From contig JAFDVP010000001.1 in assembly GCA_018268895.1 (NCBI GenBank), forward strand, positions 1,302,001 to 1,366,000: a DNA stretch of 64,000 nt. The letters run 5' to 3'. Position numbers and translations under genes: made by a program. The stretch is from Acidobacteriota bacterium (lineage in GTDB: Bacteria; Acidobacteriota; Terriglobia; Terriglobales; Acidobacteriaceae). Positions 1 to 9,478 of the stretch are shown here, piece by piece. The notes beneath the pieces were generated by a model. The model had not been told where the DNA came from, ran no database searches, and worked only from the letters and a program-made list of their open reading frames with translations. Numbering within the stretch: the stretch's first letter is position 1; each line of letters starts with the position of its first letter.

Positions 1-1522
1 CCAACTCCACGCCCCACTGGTCGAACGAGTCGATATTCCAGATCACACCTTGCGTGAACACAGCGTGCTCATACAAGGCAATCAACTTACCCAGCACTGC
101 GGGCGTCAACTCCTTCGCCAGGATCGTGTTCGAAGGGCGGTTGCCCTCGAAGACGCGATGCGGAACAAGCCAGTCGGGAGTTCCCTCCGCCTTCACCTGC
201 TCAGCCGTCTTGCCAAAGGCCAGCGCTTCAGCCTGGGCGAAGACATTCGCCATCAGCATGTCGTGATGACGGCCCAATGGATTCAGCGTCTTCTCAAAGC
301 CGATGAAGTCGCAAGGAATCAGCCGCGTTCCCTGGTGAATGAGCTGATAGAACGAGTGCTGACCGTTCGTGCCCGGTTCGCCCCAGTAGATCGCTCCAGT
401 CTGATAGTTCACCTCCGTGCCTTCCAACGTAACGTGCTTGCCGTTCGACTCCATCGTCAACTGCTGCAGGTACGCCGGAAACCGCTTCAGATACTGTTCG
501 TACGGGAGCACAGCCTGCGTCTGCGCATCGAAGAACTCCGTGTACCAGATTCCCAGCAGCCCCAGCAGCACCGGCAGGTTCTTCTCAGGCGGCGTCGTGC
601 GAAAGTGCACGTCCATCGCGTGGAACCCCGCCAGCATCTCACGAAACCGCTCCGGCCCGATCGCAATCATCGTCGAAAGTCCGATCGCCGAGTCCATCGA
701 GTAGCGGCCGCCCACCCAGTCCCAGAAGCCGAACATGTTCGCCGTGTCGATGCCGAACTTCGCGACCTCCTTCGCGTTGGTGGAGATGGCAACGAAGTGC
801 TTCGCCACCGCCTTCTCATCGCCCAGCTTCTTGAGCGACCAGTCGCGCGCCGAGTGCGCATTCGTCATCGTCTCCTGCGTCGTAAACGTCTTCGACGCGA
901 CAAGGAACAATGTCTCTTCAGGATTAAGATCCTGCACTGCTTCAACAAAATCCGTGCCATCGACGTTGGAGACAAAGCGGAACGTCAGGTCGCGCTGCGA
1001 GTAGTGCTTCAGCGCCTCGTATGCCATCACTGGCCCAAGGTCCGAACCTCCAATCCCGATGTTCACCACGTTTTTGATCCGCTTGCCCGTGTGTCCCTTC
1101 CACTCGCCCGAGCGGACCCGGTCCGCAAACGCGGCCATCTTATCCAGCACCTCATGCACGCCGGGAACGACATCTTCACCGTCAACGAAAATCTTCTCCG
1201 ACTTCGGAGCACGCAGGGCCACATGCAGCACAGCGCGGTTCTCGGTGATATTGATCTTCTCTCCCGTGAACATCGCCTCTGTTCGCGCACGCAGCCCGGA
1301 CTCCTTCGCCAGGGCAACCAGCAGCTTCAGCGTCTCGTCCGTCACCCGATTCTTCGAGTAATCGAGAAAGATCCCCTCCGCCTCCGCCGTCAGCCGCTCG
1401 CCACGATCAGCATCCTGCGCGAAAAGGTCTCGCAGATGAGTGCCGCGAACCTGCTCTGCATGGGCCTTCAGGTCCTTCCAGGCTGCGCGTTCGGTCAGAG
1501 ATACAGTCTTTGTTGCCGTCAT
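1..1522 (-). CDS. pgi: Glucose-6-phosphate isomerase, 3' end cut by window edge
   Basis: Interconverts glucose 6-phosphate and fructose 6-phosphate in the cytoplasm. The minus frame is open from ATG at 1522 to base 2, giving 507 residues; the family usually has about 550, so roughly 40 C-terminal residues lie outside. Visible motifs are GIGGSDLGP at residues 156-164, [11 protein letters not shown] at 208-218, the GGRYS segment at 271-275, and the second family signature SFDQWGVEL at 499-507, exactly at the edge. The start is supported by the N-terminal length and by GGAGAAGTG just upstream on the coding strand. It is transcribed away from the IclR gene. The call is secure; only the C-terminus is unseen. 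Confidence 0.96.
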   Translation of the reverse strand, partial: MTATKTVSLTERAAWKDLKAHAEQVRGTHLRDLFAQDADRGERLTAEAEGIFLDYSKNRVTDETLKLLVALAKESGLRARTEAMFTGEKINITENRAVLHVALRAPKSEKIFVDGEDVVPGVHEVLDKMAAFADRVRSGEWKGHTGKRIKNVVNIGIGGSDLGPVMAYEALKHYSQRDLTFRFVSNVDGTDFVEAVQDLNPEETLFLVASKTFTTQETMTNAHSARDWSLKKLGDEKAVAKHFVAISTNAKEVAKFGIDTANMFGFWDWVGGRYSMDSAIGLSTMIAIGPERFREMLAGFHAMDVHFRTTPPEKNLPVLLGLLGIWYTEFFDAQTQAVLPYEQYLKRFPAYLQQLTMESNGKHVTLEGTEVNYQTGAIYWGEPGTNGQHSFYQLIHQGTRLIPCDFIGFEKTLNPLGRHHDMLMANVFAQAEALAFGKTAEQVKAEGTPDWLVPHRVFEGNRPSNTILAKELTPAVLGKLIALYEHAVFTQGVIWNIDSFDQWGVEL

Positions 1523-1737
1523 ACGCTCACTTCTCCTTTAGTGATCCGATCCACCAGGTCTGCATCGTGCGTTTTGTCTTAGGTTTTACCGCCGAGTCTC
1601 ACTCCAGTGTAGAGCGGAAGTCCCCGGACCTGCTTACACATCGCTCCTCCGCAATGGATCGGCACCAGGATCGCCGCTGCAATGACTAGCCACTGCAACC
1701 CCACCCCGTCACGGTCAATCCGCCGCTAAACATGTCT
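1523..1737. other. Non-coding part of the pgi/iclR divergent spacer
   Basis: The spacer between pgi and the IclR gene runs from 1523 to 1860 (338 bases). I see no convincing gene in it. The right part holds the inverted repeat listed separately; the left part should contain the pgi promoter, but I could not pick out clear -35 and -10 boxes. Confidence 0.5.
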
Positions 1738-1797
1738 GTTCGATAAACGAACGAGCCATACAAAACACTTGCACATCCTTTATTCGTGCGTTTATCG
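1738..1797. promoter_or_regulatory. Inverted-repeat operator and promoter candidate upstream of iclR
   Basis: CGATAAACGAACGAG at 1741-1755 reappears inverted as TTCGTGCGTTTATCG at 1783-1797, with 13 of 15 positions matching. The left arm also lies in a smaller palindrome, GTTCG-5-CGAAC (1738-1752). Between the arms TTGCAC (1769-1774) stands 17 bases before TTATCG (1792-1797), a weak sigma70-like pair, so a bound protein would cover the promoter. The position 64 bases upstream of an IclR-family gene suggests autoregulation. The binding protein is inferred. Confidence 0.5.
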
Positions 1798-1860
1798 TAA
1801 TCTGCATCCGACTATCGCCCTCACCTTTGTGCCGCCCGATAGCCGCCAGGAAAGGGACAC

Positions 1861-2715
1861 ATGATTAACGCTTCTACTTCGGATACCTCAGCCCTGCCAA
1901 AGGCACAGCCCTCCACGGCAGCGAAACCCACTCCAGCCGCCTCGCTCGACGTTTTTGCCGGCGATCCCAATTTCATGACCTCGCTTGCTCGAGGCCTGGT
2001 CGTCATCCAGGCGTTTACCCAGCAGAACCCGCAGATGACGATCTCGCAGCTCAGTGTACGCACTGGCCTTTCCCGCGCTGCCGTTCGTCGCTGTCTTTAC
2101 ACGCTCACCAAGCTCGGCTTTGCCGGTGCAGAGGACGGCTCGCGTTACTCCCTCCGGCCGCGGATGCTCACGCTCTCGCACACCTACACCGCATCGAACA
2201 CTCTCTCTTCGGCAGCGCAGCCCATCCTCGAACGGATGTCCGCGACGCTGCGCGAGTCCTTCTCCGTTGCTACCCTCGATGGCGACGATATCGTCTACGT
2301 CGCGCGTACCACTGTCAATCGCGTTATGGCGGTCGATCTCCACATCGGAAGCCGCCTGCCCGCCTACTGCACCAGCATGGGCCGCATCCTGCTCGCCTAT
2401 CTGCCGCCCGACCAGCTTGAGGCCTACCTCACCCGCGTCGCTCTTACTCCATTCACCACCCGCACCGTTACCTCAATCGAGAAGCTCCGCATGCTCCTTC
2501 GCACGACGCGCCGTAACGGCTATGCTCTCTGCGATCAGGAGTACGAGGTGGGCCTGCGCTCCCTTGCGGTCCCCGTGCTTGCGCCCAATGGACGCGCTGT
2601 AGCCACTATTAACCTCAGCGGCAGCGCGCCACGACTCTCCACCCTTGAGATGCAGACGCGGTTCCTGCCCTATCTGCGGAATGCAGCCAACGAACTCGCC
2701 GTCTTCCTTCGCTAG
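1861..2715 (+). CDS. IclR-family transcriptional regulator (PcaR/PobR-like)
   Basis: A 284-residue DNA-binding regulator. After a low-complexity Ala/Pro/Thr stretch of about 35 residues, the winged helix-turn-helix begins at FMTSLARGLVVIQAF (around 38-52), followed by the TISQLSVRTGLSRAAVRRCL recognition helix region (around 61-80). The C-terminal two thirds is the IclR effector domain. The opening SLARGL pattern recalls the PcaR/PobR/PcaU subgroup that controls aromatic catabolism, but no aromatic genes lie nearby; neighbours are pgi and manA. The ligand is unknown. It converges on manA with 23 bases between the stops. A long inverted repeat upstream is a plausible autoregulatory site. Confidence 0.9.
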   Translation: MINASTSDTSALPKAQPSTAAKPTPAASLDVFAGDPNFMTSLARGLVVIQAFTQQNPQMTISQLSVRTGLSRAAVRRCLYTLTKLGFAGAEDGSRYSLRPRMLTLSHTYTASNTLSSAAQPILERMSATLRESFSVATLDGDDIVYVARTTVNRVMAVDLHIGSRLPAYCTSMGRILLAYLPPDQLEAYLTRVALTPFTTRTVTSIEKLRMLLRTTRRNGYALCDQEYEVGLRSLAVPVLAPNGRAVATINLSGSAPRLSTLEMQTRFLPYLRNAANELAVFLR

Positions 2716-2738
2716 AACGAAGACGGCCGAGTCCCGGC

Positions 2739-3647
2739 CTATCCTGCCTGTGGAGGCGCCACACACCGCACAAAAGCGGCATCACCCTCAGCCTCGACAA
2801 TCACCTGACCGACCCCTGCCGGAATCACAACCGCTTTGCCTGGTTCAAGCTCTACCTCTTCGCCCGGCGTAATCACTGCGACCGTGCCCTTCAGCCCCAC
2901 CAGGCATCCCGGCCCTGTCATCACAATCAAACGCTCCTCGGCTTTATCGAGATCGAAGCGGTCAACCGTGAAGTACTTCTTCTCGATCAGCCGCGTAAAT
3001 CCGTCCATCTCCCTCGGAGCAACCTTGCCTGCATCCGTTTTCCGACGAATCACCTTCAGCCCCTGCTCCAGGTGCAGCTCGCGCGGACGGCCGTAATCAT
3101 ACAGCCGGTACGTGATGTCGCTCGTCTGCTGCGTCTCCAGCAGCACCACGCCGGGCTCGATCGCGTGCACGGTACCGGCATCCACAAACAACATGTCGCC
3201 CACCGATACCGGAACCTTCTCCACCAGCGATTCCATCGTGTTATCGGCAACAGAAGCCGCCAGCATCCCGGCATCCACGCCCGGCTTCAGCCCGAGCATC
3301 ACCGTCGCGCCCGGCTCTGCCTCTAGAACATACCAGCACTCCGTCTTGCCGCGGACTCCACCAGCAGCCTGCGCCTGCCCATCGTCGGGATGCACCTGCA
3401 CCGAAAGCTTCTCGTTCGGAAACAGCAGCTTCACCAGCAGTGGAAACTCGCCACCAAGAGCGTCAGTCAGCGACTCCAGCGTCTTCCCTTCCAGCTCGCC
3501 CTCTTCCACAACGCACTGCGGCCCGGTCAGCCACGCCTCCCCCACCAGCTCCTTCGTTCCGGTCTCGGAGTACCACGGCTTCAGGCTCTTCCTTCCCCAC
3601 GGTCTCTCACTAAACCATGGCTTCAAACGAAATGGCGCAACACTCAT
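2739..3647 (-). CDS. manA: Mannose-6-phosphate isomerase, class I
   Basis: A 302-residue zinc-dependent cupin isomerase that interconverts mannose 6-phosphate and fructose 6-phosphate. The zinc-site motif QVHPDD is at residues 84-89, a further ligand Glu in KTECWY at 101-106, and His161 in AGTVHAIEPG. The length matches short bacterial class I enzymes. The gene lies downstream of galT on the same strand but 206 bases away, so it may have its own promoter; GGAGGGGAGTACG sits just before the start codon on the coding strand. Together with pgi and galTK it feeds mannose and galactose into fructose/glucose phosphates. Confidence 0.93.
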   Translation of the reverse strand: MSVAPFRLKPWFSERPWGRKSLKPWYSETGTKELVGEAWLTGPQCVVEEGELEGKTLESLTDALGGEFPLLVKLLFPNEKLSVQVHPDDGQAQAAGGVRGKTECWYVLEAEPGATVMLGLKPGVDAGMLAASVADNTMESLVEKVPVSVGDMLFVDAGTVHAIEPGVVLLETQQTSDITYRLYDYGRPRELHLEQGLKVIRRKTDAGKVAPREMDGFTRLIEKKYFTVDRFDLDKAEERLIVMTGPGCLVGLKGTVAVITPGEEVELEPGKAVVIPAGVGQVIVEAEGDAAFVRCVAPPQAG

Positions 3648-3853
3648 TCGTACTCCCCTCCTCTGCTAAATCCTCGTACCATCCTGGCGAAGCGTAGGGC
3701 CTGCCTGGCTGAGCATAGCGCCCCCAAACGTTGTCATCCTGAACCAAAGCAGCCGAATGATCGTATTTTCCACCTCATCAATTTCCTCCTATCGGCCAAA
3801 TTCTCCCTATCTTTGTATAAATGGAACTTTACGGAATTTGGTTCGGAGGATAA

Positions 3854-4888
3854 CTAATTCCGTGCGGCCTGACGCAATGTCTCTGCCGCCGACTCCGCCG
3901 TGATGTCCCTCTGTGGCGAACCCAGAAGCTCAAAGCCCACCATGAACTTCCGCACCGTGGCCGAACGCAGCAGCGGCGGATAAAAGTGCAGGTGAAAGTG
4001 CCACTCCTCGTGCTCTGCGCCATCGAAAGGTCGCGGGTGCAGCCCCATCGAGTAAGGGAACGGTGTGTCGAAGACCTTGTCGTAGGTTGACGTCACTGTC
4101 TTCAACATCGCGGCCAGATCGACTCGCTCGACCTCGGTCATCGCGGCAAGATCTGCGACATGGCGCAGAGGAAGAATCATTACCTCAAACGGCCACACCG
4201 CCCAGAAAGGAACCAGTGCGGCAAAGCTCGCGTTGGTAGCGATCACGCGCTCACCGAGCCTGGTTTCCATCTCGCGATAGGCACACAACAGACAGCAGCC
4301 ATGCTCCGCAAGATATGCCGTTTGCGCCGCCTGCTCAACCACAGCTTCATTCGGGACCGAACGGCTGGCCCATATCTGACCATGCGGGTGCGGATTGCTT
4401 GCACCCATCATCGCGCCACGGTTCTCGAAGACCTGCACATAGCGGATGCCTTCGCGCGCGCCCAACTCCTGCGTCTGCACATCCCAAAGGTCCACGACTT
4501 TGCGAATGTCGCCGACATCCATCTTCGCCAAGGTCAAATCGTGCCGTGGCGAAAAACAGATGACGCGACAGACGCCGCTCTCGCCCTCAGCGACCAGCAA
4601 CCCCTTGCCGCCTTCATTGTCATGAAATCGCGGAGCGTCGGGCTTGAGCGCAGCATAGTCGTTCTCAAAGACATAGGTGCTCGCGTAGTCGTCCGTGCGC
4701 ACCCCGCCCGCTCGCATATTTCCCGGGCACAGATAGCACTCCGGATCGTAGCTCTTTGCTGCTGGCTGAACCAGCTTCTCCACCTGCCCCTGCCAGGGAC
4801 GCTGCGTACGGTGCGGCGAAACCAGCACCCATTCGCGCTTCAGCGGATTGAACCTGCGATGAGGATTCTGCTGCGCCAGTGGGTTCAC
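3854..4888 (-). CDS. galT: Galactose-1-phosphate uridylyltransferase
   Basis: Second enzyme of the Leloir pathway: transfers UMP from UDP-glucose to galactose 1-phosphate. The 344-residue protein shows a CYLCPGN zinc-type motif at 51-57 and the catalytic HPHGQ at 167-171, where His169 is the expected uridylylated nucleophile. The C-terminal EEWHFHLHFYPP segment carries the remaining histidines. The start codon overlaps the galK stop by four bases (ATGA, 4885-4888), which indicates translational coupling with galK upstream. No galE or mutarotase is in the window. Confidence 0.96.
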   Translation of the reverse strand: MNPLAQQNPHRRFNPLKREWVLVSPHRTQRPWQGQVEKLVQPAAKSYDPECYLCPGNMRAGGVRTDDYASTYVFENDYAALKPDAPRFHDNEGGKGLLVAEGESGVCRVICFSPRHDLTLAKMDVGDIRKVVDLWDVQTQELGAREGIRYVQVFENRGAMMGASNPHPHGQIWASRSVPNEAVVEQAAQTAYLAEHGCCLLCAYREMETRLGERVIATNASFAALVPFWAVWPFEVMILPLRHVADLAAMTEVERVDLAAMLKTVTSTYDKVFDTPFPYSMGLHPRPFDGAEHEEWHFHLHFYPPLLRSATVRKFMVGFELLGSPQRDITAESAAETLRQAARN

Positions 4889-6060
4889 GCTGCACCCGCC
4901 TTCTCAAACAGCGCCAAAGCGCCGTCCGAAGGTGAAGAAACAAAGCAATCGGCTTTGATTCCTACGGCAAGCTCGTAGTCGCGCTTGACCTGCTCCACAA
5001 ACGTCGCTGCAGACTCAGTCTTCACCACATTCACCGTGCATCCACCAAAGCCGCCGCCGGTAATCCTCGCGCCAAAACATCCCTGCTGACGACGCGCAAT
5101 CTCAACCAGTGAATCGACCTCAGAGCAGCTTGCAGCAAAATCGTCGCGCATGCTCGCGTGTGCCTCGATCATCAACTCGCCAAATCGGTTCATATCCCCT
5201 GCAAGCAGAGCCTCGCGGGCCGCCATAACACGCGCATTCTCGGTAATGATGTGCCTGCACCTGGCATAACTTTCAGCGCTCATCTTTCCGCGACAGGCAT
5301 CGAGATCTGCAACCGCTGCATCGCGCAGCAACTCGATTCCCGGTCGCTCGCGCCGCAGAACCTCCTGACCTGCTTCCACCTCATCGCGGCGATTGCCGTA
5401 GTCTCCGGTTGCTACCGAATGCTTTACCATCGAATTGGCAATCACAACACGAACGCTGGAAGGCAGCGGGAGCAGCTCATACTCCAGCGAACGACAGTCC
5501 AGCATCATTGCGCGATGCTCAACGCCGCCAGCGACGATAAACTGGTCCATAATTCCGCACTTCGCCCCGACATACTCGTTTTCCGCCGCACGGCAAAGCG
5601 GCGCAAGCTCTTCAAGCGGAAGTCTCATCTTCATCTGAGACAGTATGGCGATTGCGACGGCAACTTCAACCGAAGCCGAGGAACTGAGTCCGGCTCCAAG
5701 CGGAACATCCCCATCAAGACTCATATTGAATCCGCTAGGACCGATACCTGCCTGCTTCAAACTCCACAGAACGCCAGCCGGATAATCGCTCCAACGCCCA
5801 TCCGGCTCTTTCCCCAGAGAAGCGATATCAAACTCTCGCGCCTCTCCGTAGTTTGTCGAATAGAAGACGGCCTTACCGTCGCTGCGTGGGCTTATAGCAG
5901 CAACCGTGCGAAACCCGATCGCCATCGGCATAACCAGACCGCCCGTGTAGTCCGTATGCTCGCCAATCAGGTTTACGCGGGCTGGAGCTGAATACGTCTT
6001 TGCTTCTGAGCCAAACCGGTCAGCGTGTGCTGAGCGCACCTTCGCATCTACTGCTGTCAT
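4885..6060 (-). CDS. galK: Galactokinase
   Basis: GHMP-family kinase that phosphorylates galactose at C1 with ATP. The N-terminal galactokinase signature RVNLIGEHTDYTGG begins at about residue 28, the ATP loop PLGAGLSSSASVEVA lies near 120-135, and the C-terminal GGGFGGCTVNVV motif near 340. I chose ATG at 6060 because a GTG three codons earlier (6069) has no better ribosome site; either is possible. Length is normal (391 residues). It is first of a two-gene unit with galT and follows the ABC permease by 68 bases on the same strand. Confidence 0.95.
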   Translation of the reverse strand: MTAVDAKVRSAHADRFGSEAKTYSAPARVNLIGEHTDYTGGLVMPMAIGFRTVAAISPRSDGKAVFYSTNYGEAREFDIASLGKEPDGRWSDYPAGVLWSLKQAGIGPSGFNMSLDGDVPLGAGLSSSASVEVAVAIAILSQMKMRLPLEELAPLCRAAENEYVGAKCGIMDQFIVAGGVEHRAMMLDCRSLEYELLPLPSSVRVVIANSMVKHSVATGDYGNRRDEVEAGQEVLRRERPGIELLRDAAVADLDACRGKMSAESYARCRHIITENARVMAAREALLAGDMNRFGELMIEAHASMRDDFAASCSEVDSLVEIARRQQGCFGARITGGGFGGCTVNVVKTESAATFVEQVKRDYELAVGIKADCFVSSPSDGALALFEKAGAA

Positions 6061-6128
6061 CCAGGGCACCAGAGTTCATGGATTGCAAGTCACGTTCAAT
6101 CCTACAACGGACGCGCATCTGGCTTGAT

Positions 6129-8711
6129 TTATTCTTCGCGCAGCACCTCAAGAGGCTTCTGTCCAAGCACCCTGAAGCTCGCTGCCCACCCCGTAAACAC
6201 CGTGATCGCTGCAGTCGCGAACAAAGCCGCCAGCGTCCAGCTCCAGTGAAAACGATACGGAACGGACATACGGCCAAGCAGGCTATGCGCAATTAGATTT
6301 GCAAACCCTACACCGACAATGCCCGCAACCAGCCCCAGCACAGCAAACTCCACCGAGAAAACTGTGCCAATCCGTGCACGTGTGGCGCCAAGCGTCTTCA
6401 GCACAACCACCTCGCGAATCCTGCGGTAGCGGGTCCCGGCTATCGCACTGGCAAGAATGACGATACCTGCAAAGACACTGAACGCGGCGAGAAATTGAAT
6501 GACGTAGGTAATCTGAATGACGACTGACCGAACCGTCTCCAGCGCCTGCGCTACATTGATCACCGTTATCGTCGGGTAGCTCTTATATAGCGCGCGCTGC
6601 ACCTCGCCGACACGATTGGGATCGACATGCACTCCGCCATACCAAACAACCGGCAAACCCCTGAGCACCGCCGGAGGCAGAATAAACTCGGCGCGTGCAT
6701 AAGTATGCTGACCATCGGCCTTTGTAAGCGCCGTAACCGTCGCTGTAATCTGCGCATCCTGTGCGGCAAAGGTGATCTTCGAGCCTACCTTCACGCCCAG
6801 CCGCTCCGCCGTCCTTCTACCTATCGCAACCTGTGGATGTGTCTCTTCCGCACCCCACCACTTTCCGTCGGTGACGCTCGTCCCGACGGGTGGAGCGGTG
6901 AATGACGTCAGTGAGATCGTCTGCAGCATCCTGCGCGGGAAGTTCTTGAGCCTGGCCTGGTTCGCCGGAACACCATCGATAGCAATGATGCGCGATGAGA
7001 CCACAGGCAGAAGCTCCGGATCGGCAGTGACCGCAGGCTGGGCTTTCAATAATGTGCGCACGCCGGAAATTTCATCGCTCGTGATATCGATCATGAAGAC
7101 ATTCGGCAGATTAGGTGCGCTCGATATATGCAGCTCCGACACAACAGCCTGCTGCACCAGAAACACTGCCGTAATTTGCATGACTCCCATACCAACAGCC
7201 GCCAGTAGCGCTGCCGATGGATTGCCCGGGCGATAAAGATTCGCCAGCCCATGACGCAACGCCGATGGCAGGCGCAAACGTGTTCGCGAGAGAAACCATC
7301 GCAAGGCCGCAAGTAACGCAGCACATGCCGCCAATAGAACGGCCAGCACTGCGACAAGACCGATGGAGAAGACGTGCCCCACAGTCGCGGAATCGGACAG
7401 CGTGGTCGCAATTGCCGCAAGTCCCGCAAGGATAAGCGCGACCGCGACGATTTGAGCGAGGTTCTTTGAAAGCTTTCGGAAAAACGCGGTCACAAAGGGG
7501 TCGGCGCTCTCTTCAACCGCTCTGCGGAAGATCAACACCGGCCGTACCGAGCGTATGTCGAGCAGCGGCGGCAGCGTAAACAGCAGGGTCGTCAGCACAC
7601 CGGTCGCAAGCCCCGTCAATATCGTTCGTATCTGCAGATGAACGCTCGTCGGCACGTTGAGCATCTTGCCCAGGACATACGGAAAGGCAATCTGCACACC
7701 TGTGCCCAGCGCAATCCCCAGCACGGCGCCCAGCACTCCCAGCATCAGCGTCTGGATAAGATAAATGCGGATGATCTCGCCGGACCCAGCGCCGATGGCC
7801 TTCATAATGGCAATCGTGTCGAGCCGCTGTTCGAGATGCGCACGCATTGCCATCGCCACGCCGACTGCTCCAAGCACCAGAGCGACCAGGCTCATGAGCG
7901 AGAGCAGACTGGTCGCGCGATCCAGCCCCTGGGTCAATGCCGGATTGGTCTCGCGGTAGTCGATCACCTGCGCCTCAGGCAGCAGTTTTTCCAGACGCTC
8001 CTTGAGGCTCGCGACCGCCGATTCAGAGATAGGCGCACCGTTCTCCGGCTTCGGCACACGGAACAGGTACCGTTGTCCTGCATGGCTCCCAGGGGCCAGC
8101 AGACCGCTCGCGTCCAACCCTTCGCGCGAGATAAAGACGCGGGGTCCAGCCGCGAAGTTTCCAGAGAGGCGGTCCGGCTCATTGACCACTACCGCAGCAA
8201 TGCGAAAGATGCGATTGCCCACCTTCAGCGAATCGCCGATGTTGAGCCGCAGACGCACCAGCAGATCGTCCGCAACCACGACCGTATCGTCGTGCAGAAC
8301 GTCGCGCAGGCGCCCCGCAGGTTGAAGCTCGACCTCACCGTAAAACGGATACATCTTCGGGTCGACTGCTTTCAACGACACCAGAAGAGGGTCCAGCGTC
8401 TTCGCCGAGCTGGCCATAGAAAGCAGCTCTGTAACCGGCGTCATCTGAATGGATTCCGCCTCTATCGCATCCAGCCCCTTCTGCTCTTCCGGCGTTGGCT
8501 GCTGGAACATGCGCGCCGAAAGATCCGCCGCCATGATCGACCGGGCACGATCAAGAAGCGCCGACCGGAACGACGATGAAAATCCGCGCACGCCGGTGAG
8601 CGCTCCTACACCTATAGCGATGGAGAGCACGACAAAGAAAAATTTTCCGCTCGAAGCACGCATCTCGTGCCTCGCAATTTTTAGCGCCGTGCGGTACGAG
8701 AGCGATGCCAT
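6129..8711 (-). CDS. ABC transporter permease, FtsX/YbbP type
   Basis: An 860-residue inner-membrane permease made of two FtsX-like modules. One membrane helix (about 25-42) precedes a large periplasmic domain, then three helices around 265-385; the second half repeats helices, periplasmic domain and three C-terminal helices ending at EVLREE. This long duplicated form resembles E. coli YbbP. It starts two bases after its ATPase partner, so the two are one transcript. In E. coli the ybbAP pair is also divergent from tesA, as here. Such exporters probably move lipids or lipoproteins rather than import nutrients; the substrate is not known. Confidence 0.9.
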   Translation of the reverse strand: MASLSYRTALKIARHEMRASSGKFFFVVLSIAIGVGALTGVRGFSSSFRSALLDRARSIMAADLSARMFQQPTPEEQKGLDAIEAESIQMTPVTELLSMASSAKTLDPLLVSLKAVDPKMYPFYGEVELQPAGRLRDVLHDDTVVVADDLLVRLRLNIGDSLKVGNRIFRIAAVVVNEPDRLSGNFAAGPRVFISREGLDASGLLAPGSHAGQRYLFRVPKPENGAPISESAVASLKERLEKLLPEAQVIDYRETNPALTQGLDRATSLLSLMSLVALVLGAVGVAMAMRAHLEQRLDTIAIMKAIGAGSGEIIRIYLIQTLMLGVLGAVLGIALGTGVQIAFPYVLGKMLNVPTSVHLQIRTILTGLATGVLTTLLFTLPPLLDIRSVRPVLIFRRAVEESADPFVTAFFRKLSKNLAQIVAVALILAGLAAIATTLSDSATVGHVFSIGLVAVLAVLLAACAALLAALRWFLSRTRLRLPSALRHGLANLYRPGNPSAALLAAVGMGVMQITAVFLVQQAVVSELHISSAPNLPNVFMIDITSDEISGVRTLLKAQPAVTADPELLPVVSSRIIAIDGVPANQARLKNFPRRMLQTISLTSFTAPPVGTSVTDGKWWGAEETHPQVAIGRRTAERLGVKVGSKITFAAQDAQITATVTALTKADGQHTYARAEFILPPAVLRGLPVVWYGGVHVDPNRVGEVQRALYKSYPTITVINVAQALETVRSVVIQITYVIQFLAAFSVFAGIVILASAIAGTRYRRIREVVVLKTLGATRARIGTVFSVEFAVLGLVAGIVGVGFANLIAHSLLGRMSVPYRFHWSWTLAALFATAAITVFTGWAASFRVLGQKPLEVLREE

Positions 8712-8713
8712 GG

Positions 8714-9439
8714 CTAGCGCACCAGCTCTTCTGAATTCTTGGGCGTCAGTTCGTCCGAGATCACCAGTCCGTCGCGAAGAACAATGCGGCGATCGGCGTA
8801 GCCTGCCAGCATCGGGTCATGCGTCACCAGGACAAGCGTGGTTCCTTCGCTGCGGTTCAGGTTCAGCAGAAGCTCCAGAACATGTGTCCCGTTGGTCGTA
8901 TCGAGGTTGCCCGTCGGTTCATCGGCCAGAACAATAGGCGGCCGCAGAATAAAGGCCCGCGCAAGGGCGACGCGCTGTTGCTCGCCACCGGAGAGCTGTA
9001 CCGGATAGTGGTCCATGCGGTCGCCGAGCCCCACATTGGTCAGCAGTTCGCGCGCGCGTCTCAATCCGGCGTCGGTGTCTCCTTCCACATTCAGCTCGTA
9101 AGGCAGAAGAACATTCTCCAACGCGGTCAACGTAGGAACAAGCTGATACGACTGAAAGACAAAGCCGACGGTACGCCCGCGCACCTTCGCGAGCTTGTCT
9201 TCAGGCAGATAAGAAATGGCCGTGCCATTCAGCTTCACCTCGCCCGCAGTCGGCGTATCAAGGCCGGCCAGCAGGCCCAGCAGGGTCGACTTACCACTGC
9301 CTGAAGAACCCATAATGGCGACAAACTGCCCGCGCGGCACCTGAAAGTCGATCCCCTTGAGGATGTCCACTGTGCGCGCGCCATTGCGTATCGACTTTCG
9401 CAAATCCTCGACTACGATCACCGCCGTTGCTTCAGTCAC
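8714..9439 (-). CDS. ABC transporter ATP-binding protein, LolD/YbbA type
   Basis: A 241-residue ATPase that energises the permease encoded directly downstream. Walker [10 protein letters not shown] at 44-52, the Q-loop Gln near 96, signature LSGGEQQR at 149-156, Walker B VLADEP at 170-175 and switch His207 are all intact. The start is GTG at 9439, with a strong GGGGGAG five bases upstream on the coding strand. Only 39 bases separate it from the divergent TesA-like gene, so their promoters must overlap. The order matches the E. coli tesA/ybbA-ybbP locus. Confidence 0.93.
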   Translation of the reverse strand: MTEATAVIVVEDLRKSIRNGARTVDILKGIDFQVPRGQFVAIMGSSGSGKSTLLGLLAGLDTPTAGEVKLNGTAISYLPEDKLAKVRGRTVGFVFQSYQLVPTLTALENVLLPYELNVEGDTDAGLRRARELLTNVGLGDRMDHYPVQLSGGEQQRVALARAFILRPPIVLADEPTGNLDTTNGTHVLELLLNLNRSEGTTLVLVTHDPMLAGYADRRIVLRDGLVISDELTPKNSEELVR

Positions 9440-9478
9440 CTTTACTCCCCCGGCTTCACCCTTGATAGATTCATATAC

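Noticed and set aside
50..1582. A 510-codon open frame on the plus strand opposite pgi
   Set aside because: Arg/Leu/His-rich low-complexity translation with no motif; the minus frame encodes an intact glucose-6-phosphate isomerase.
2716..2738. Short GGCCG/CGGCC hairpin between iclR and manA stops
   Set aside because: Only five base pairs and no U-tract; too weak to call a terminator.
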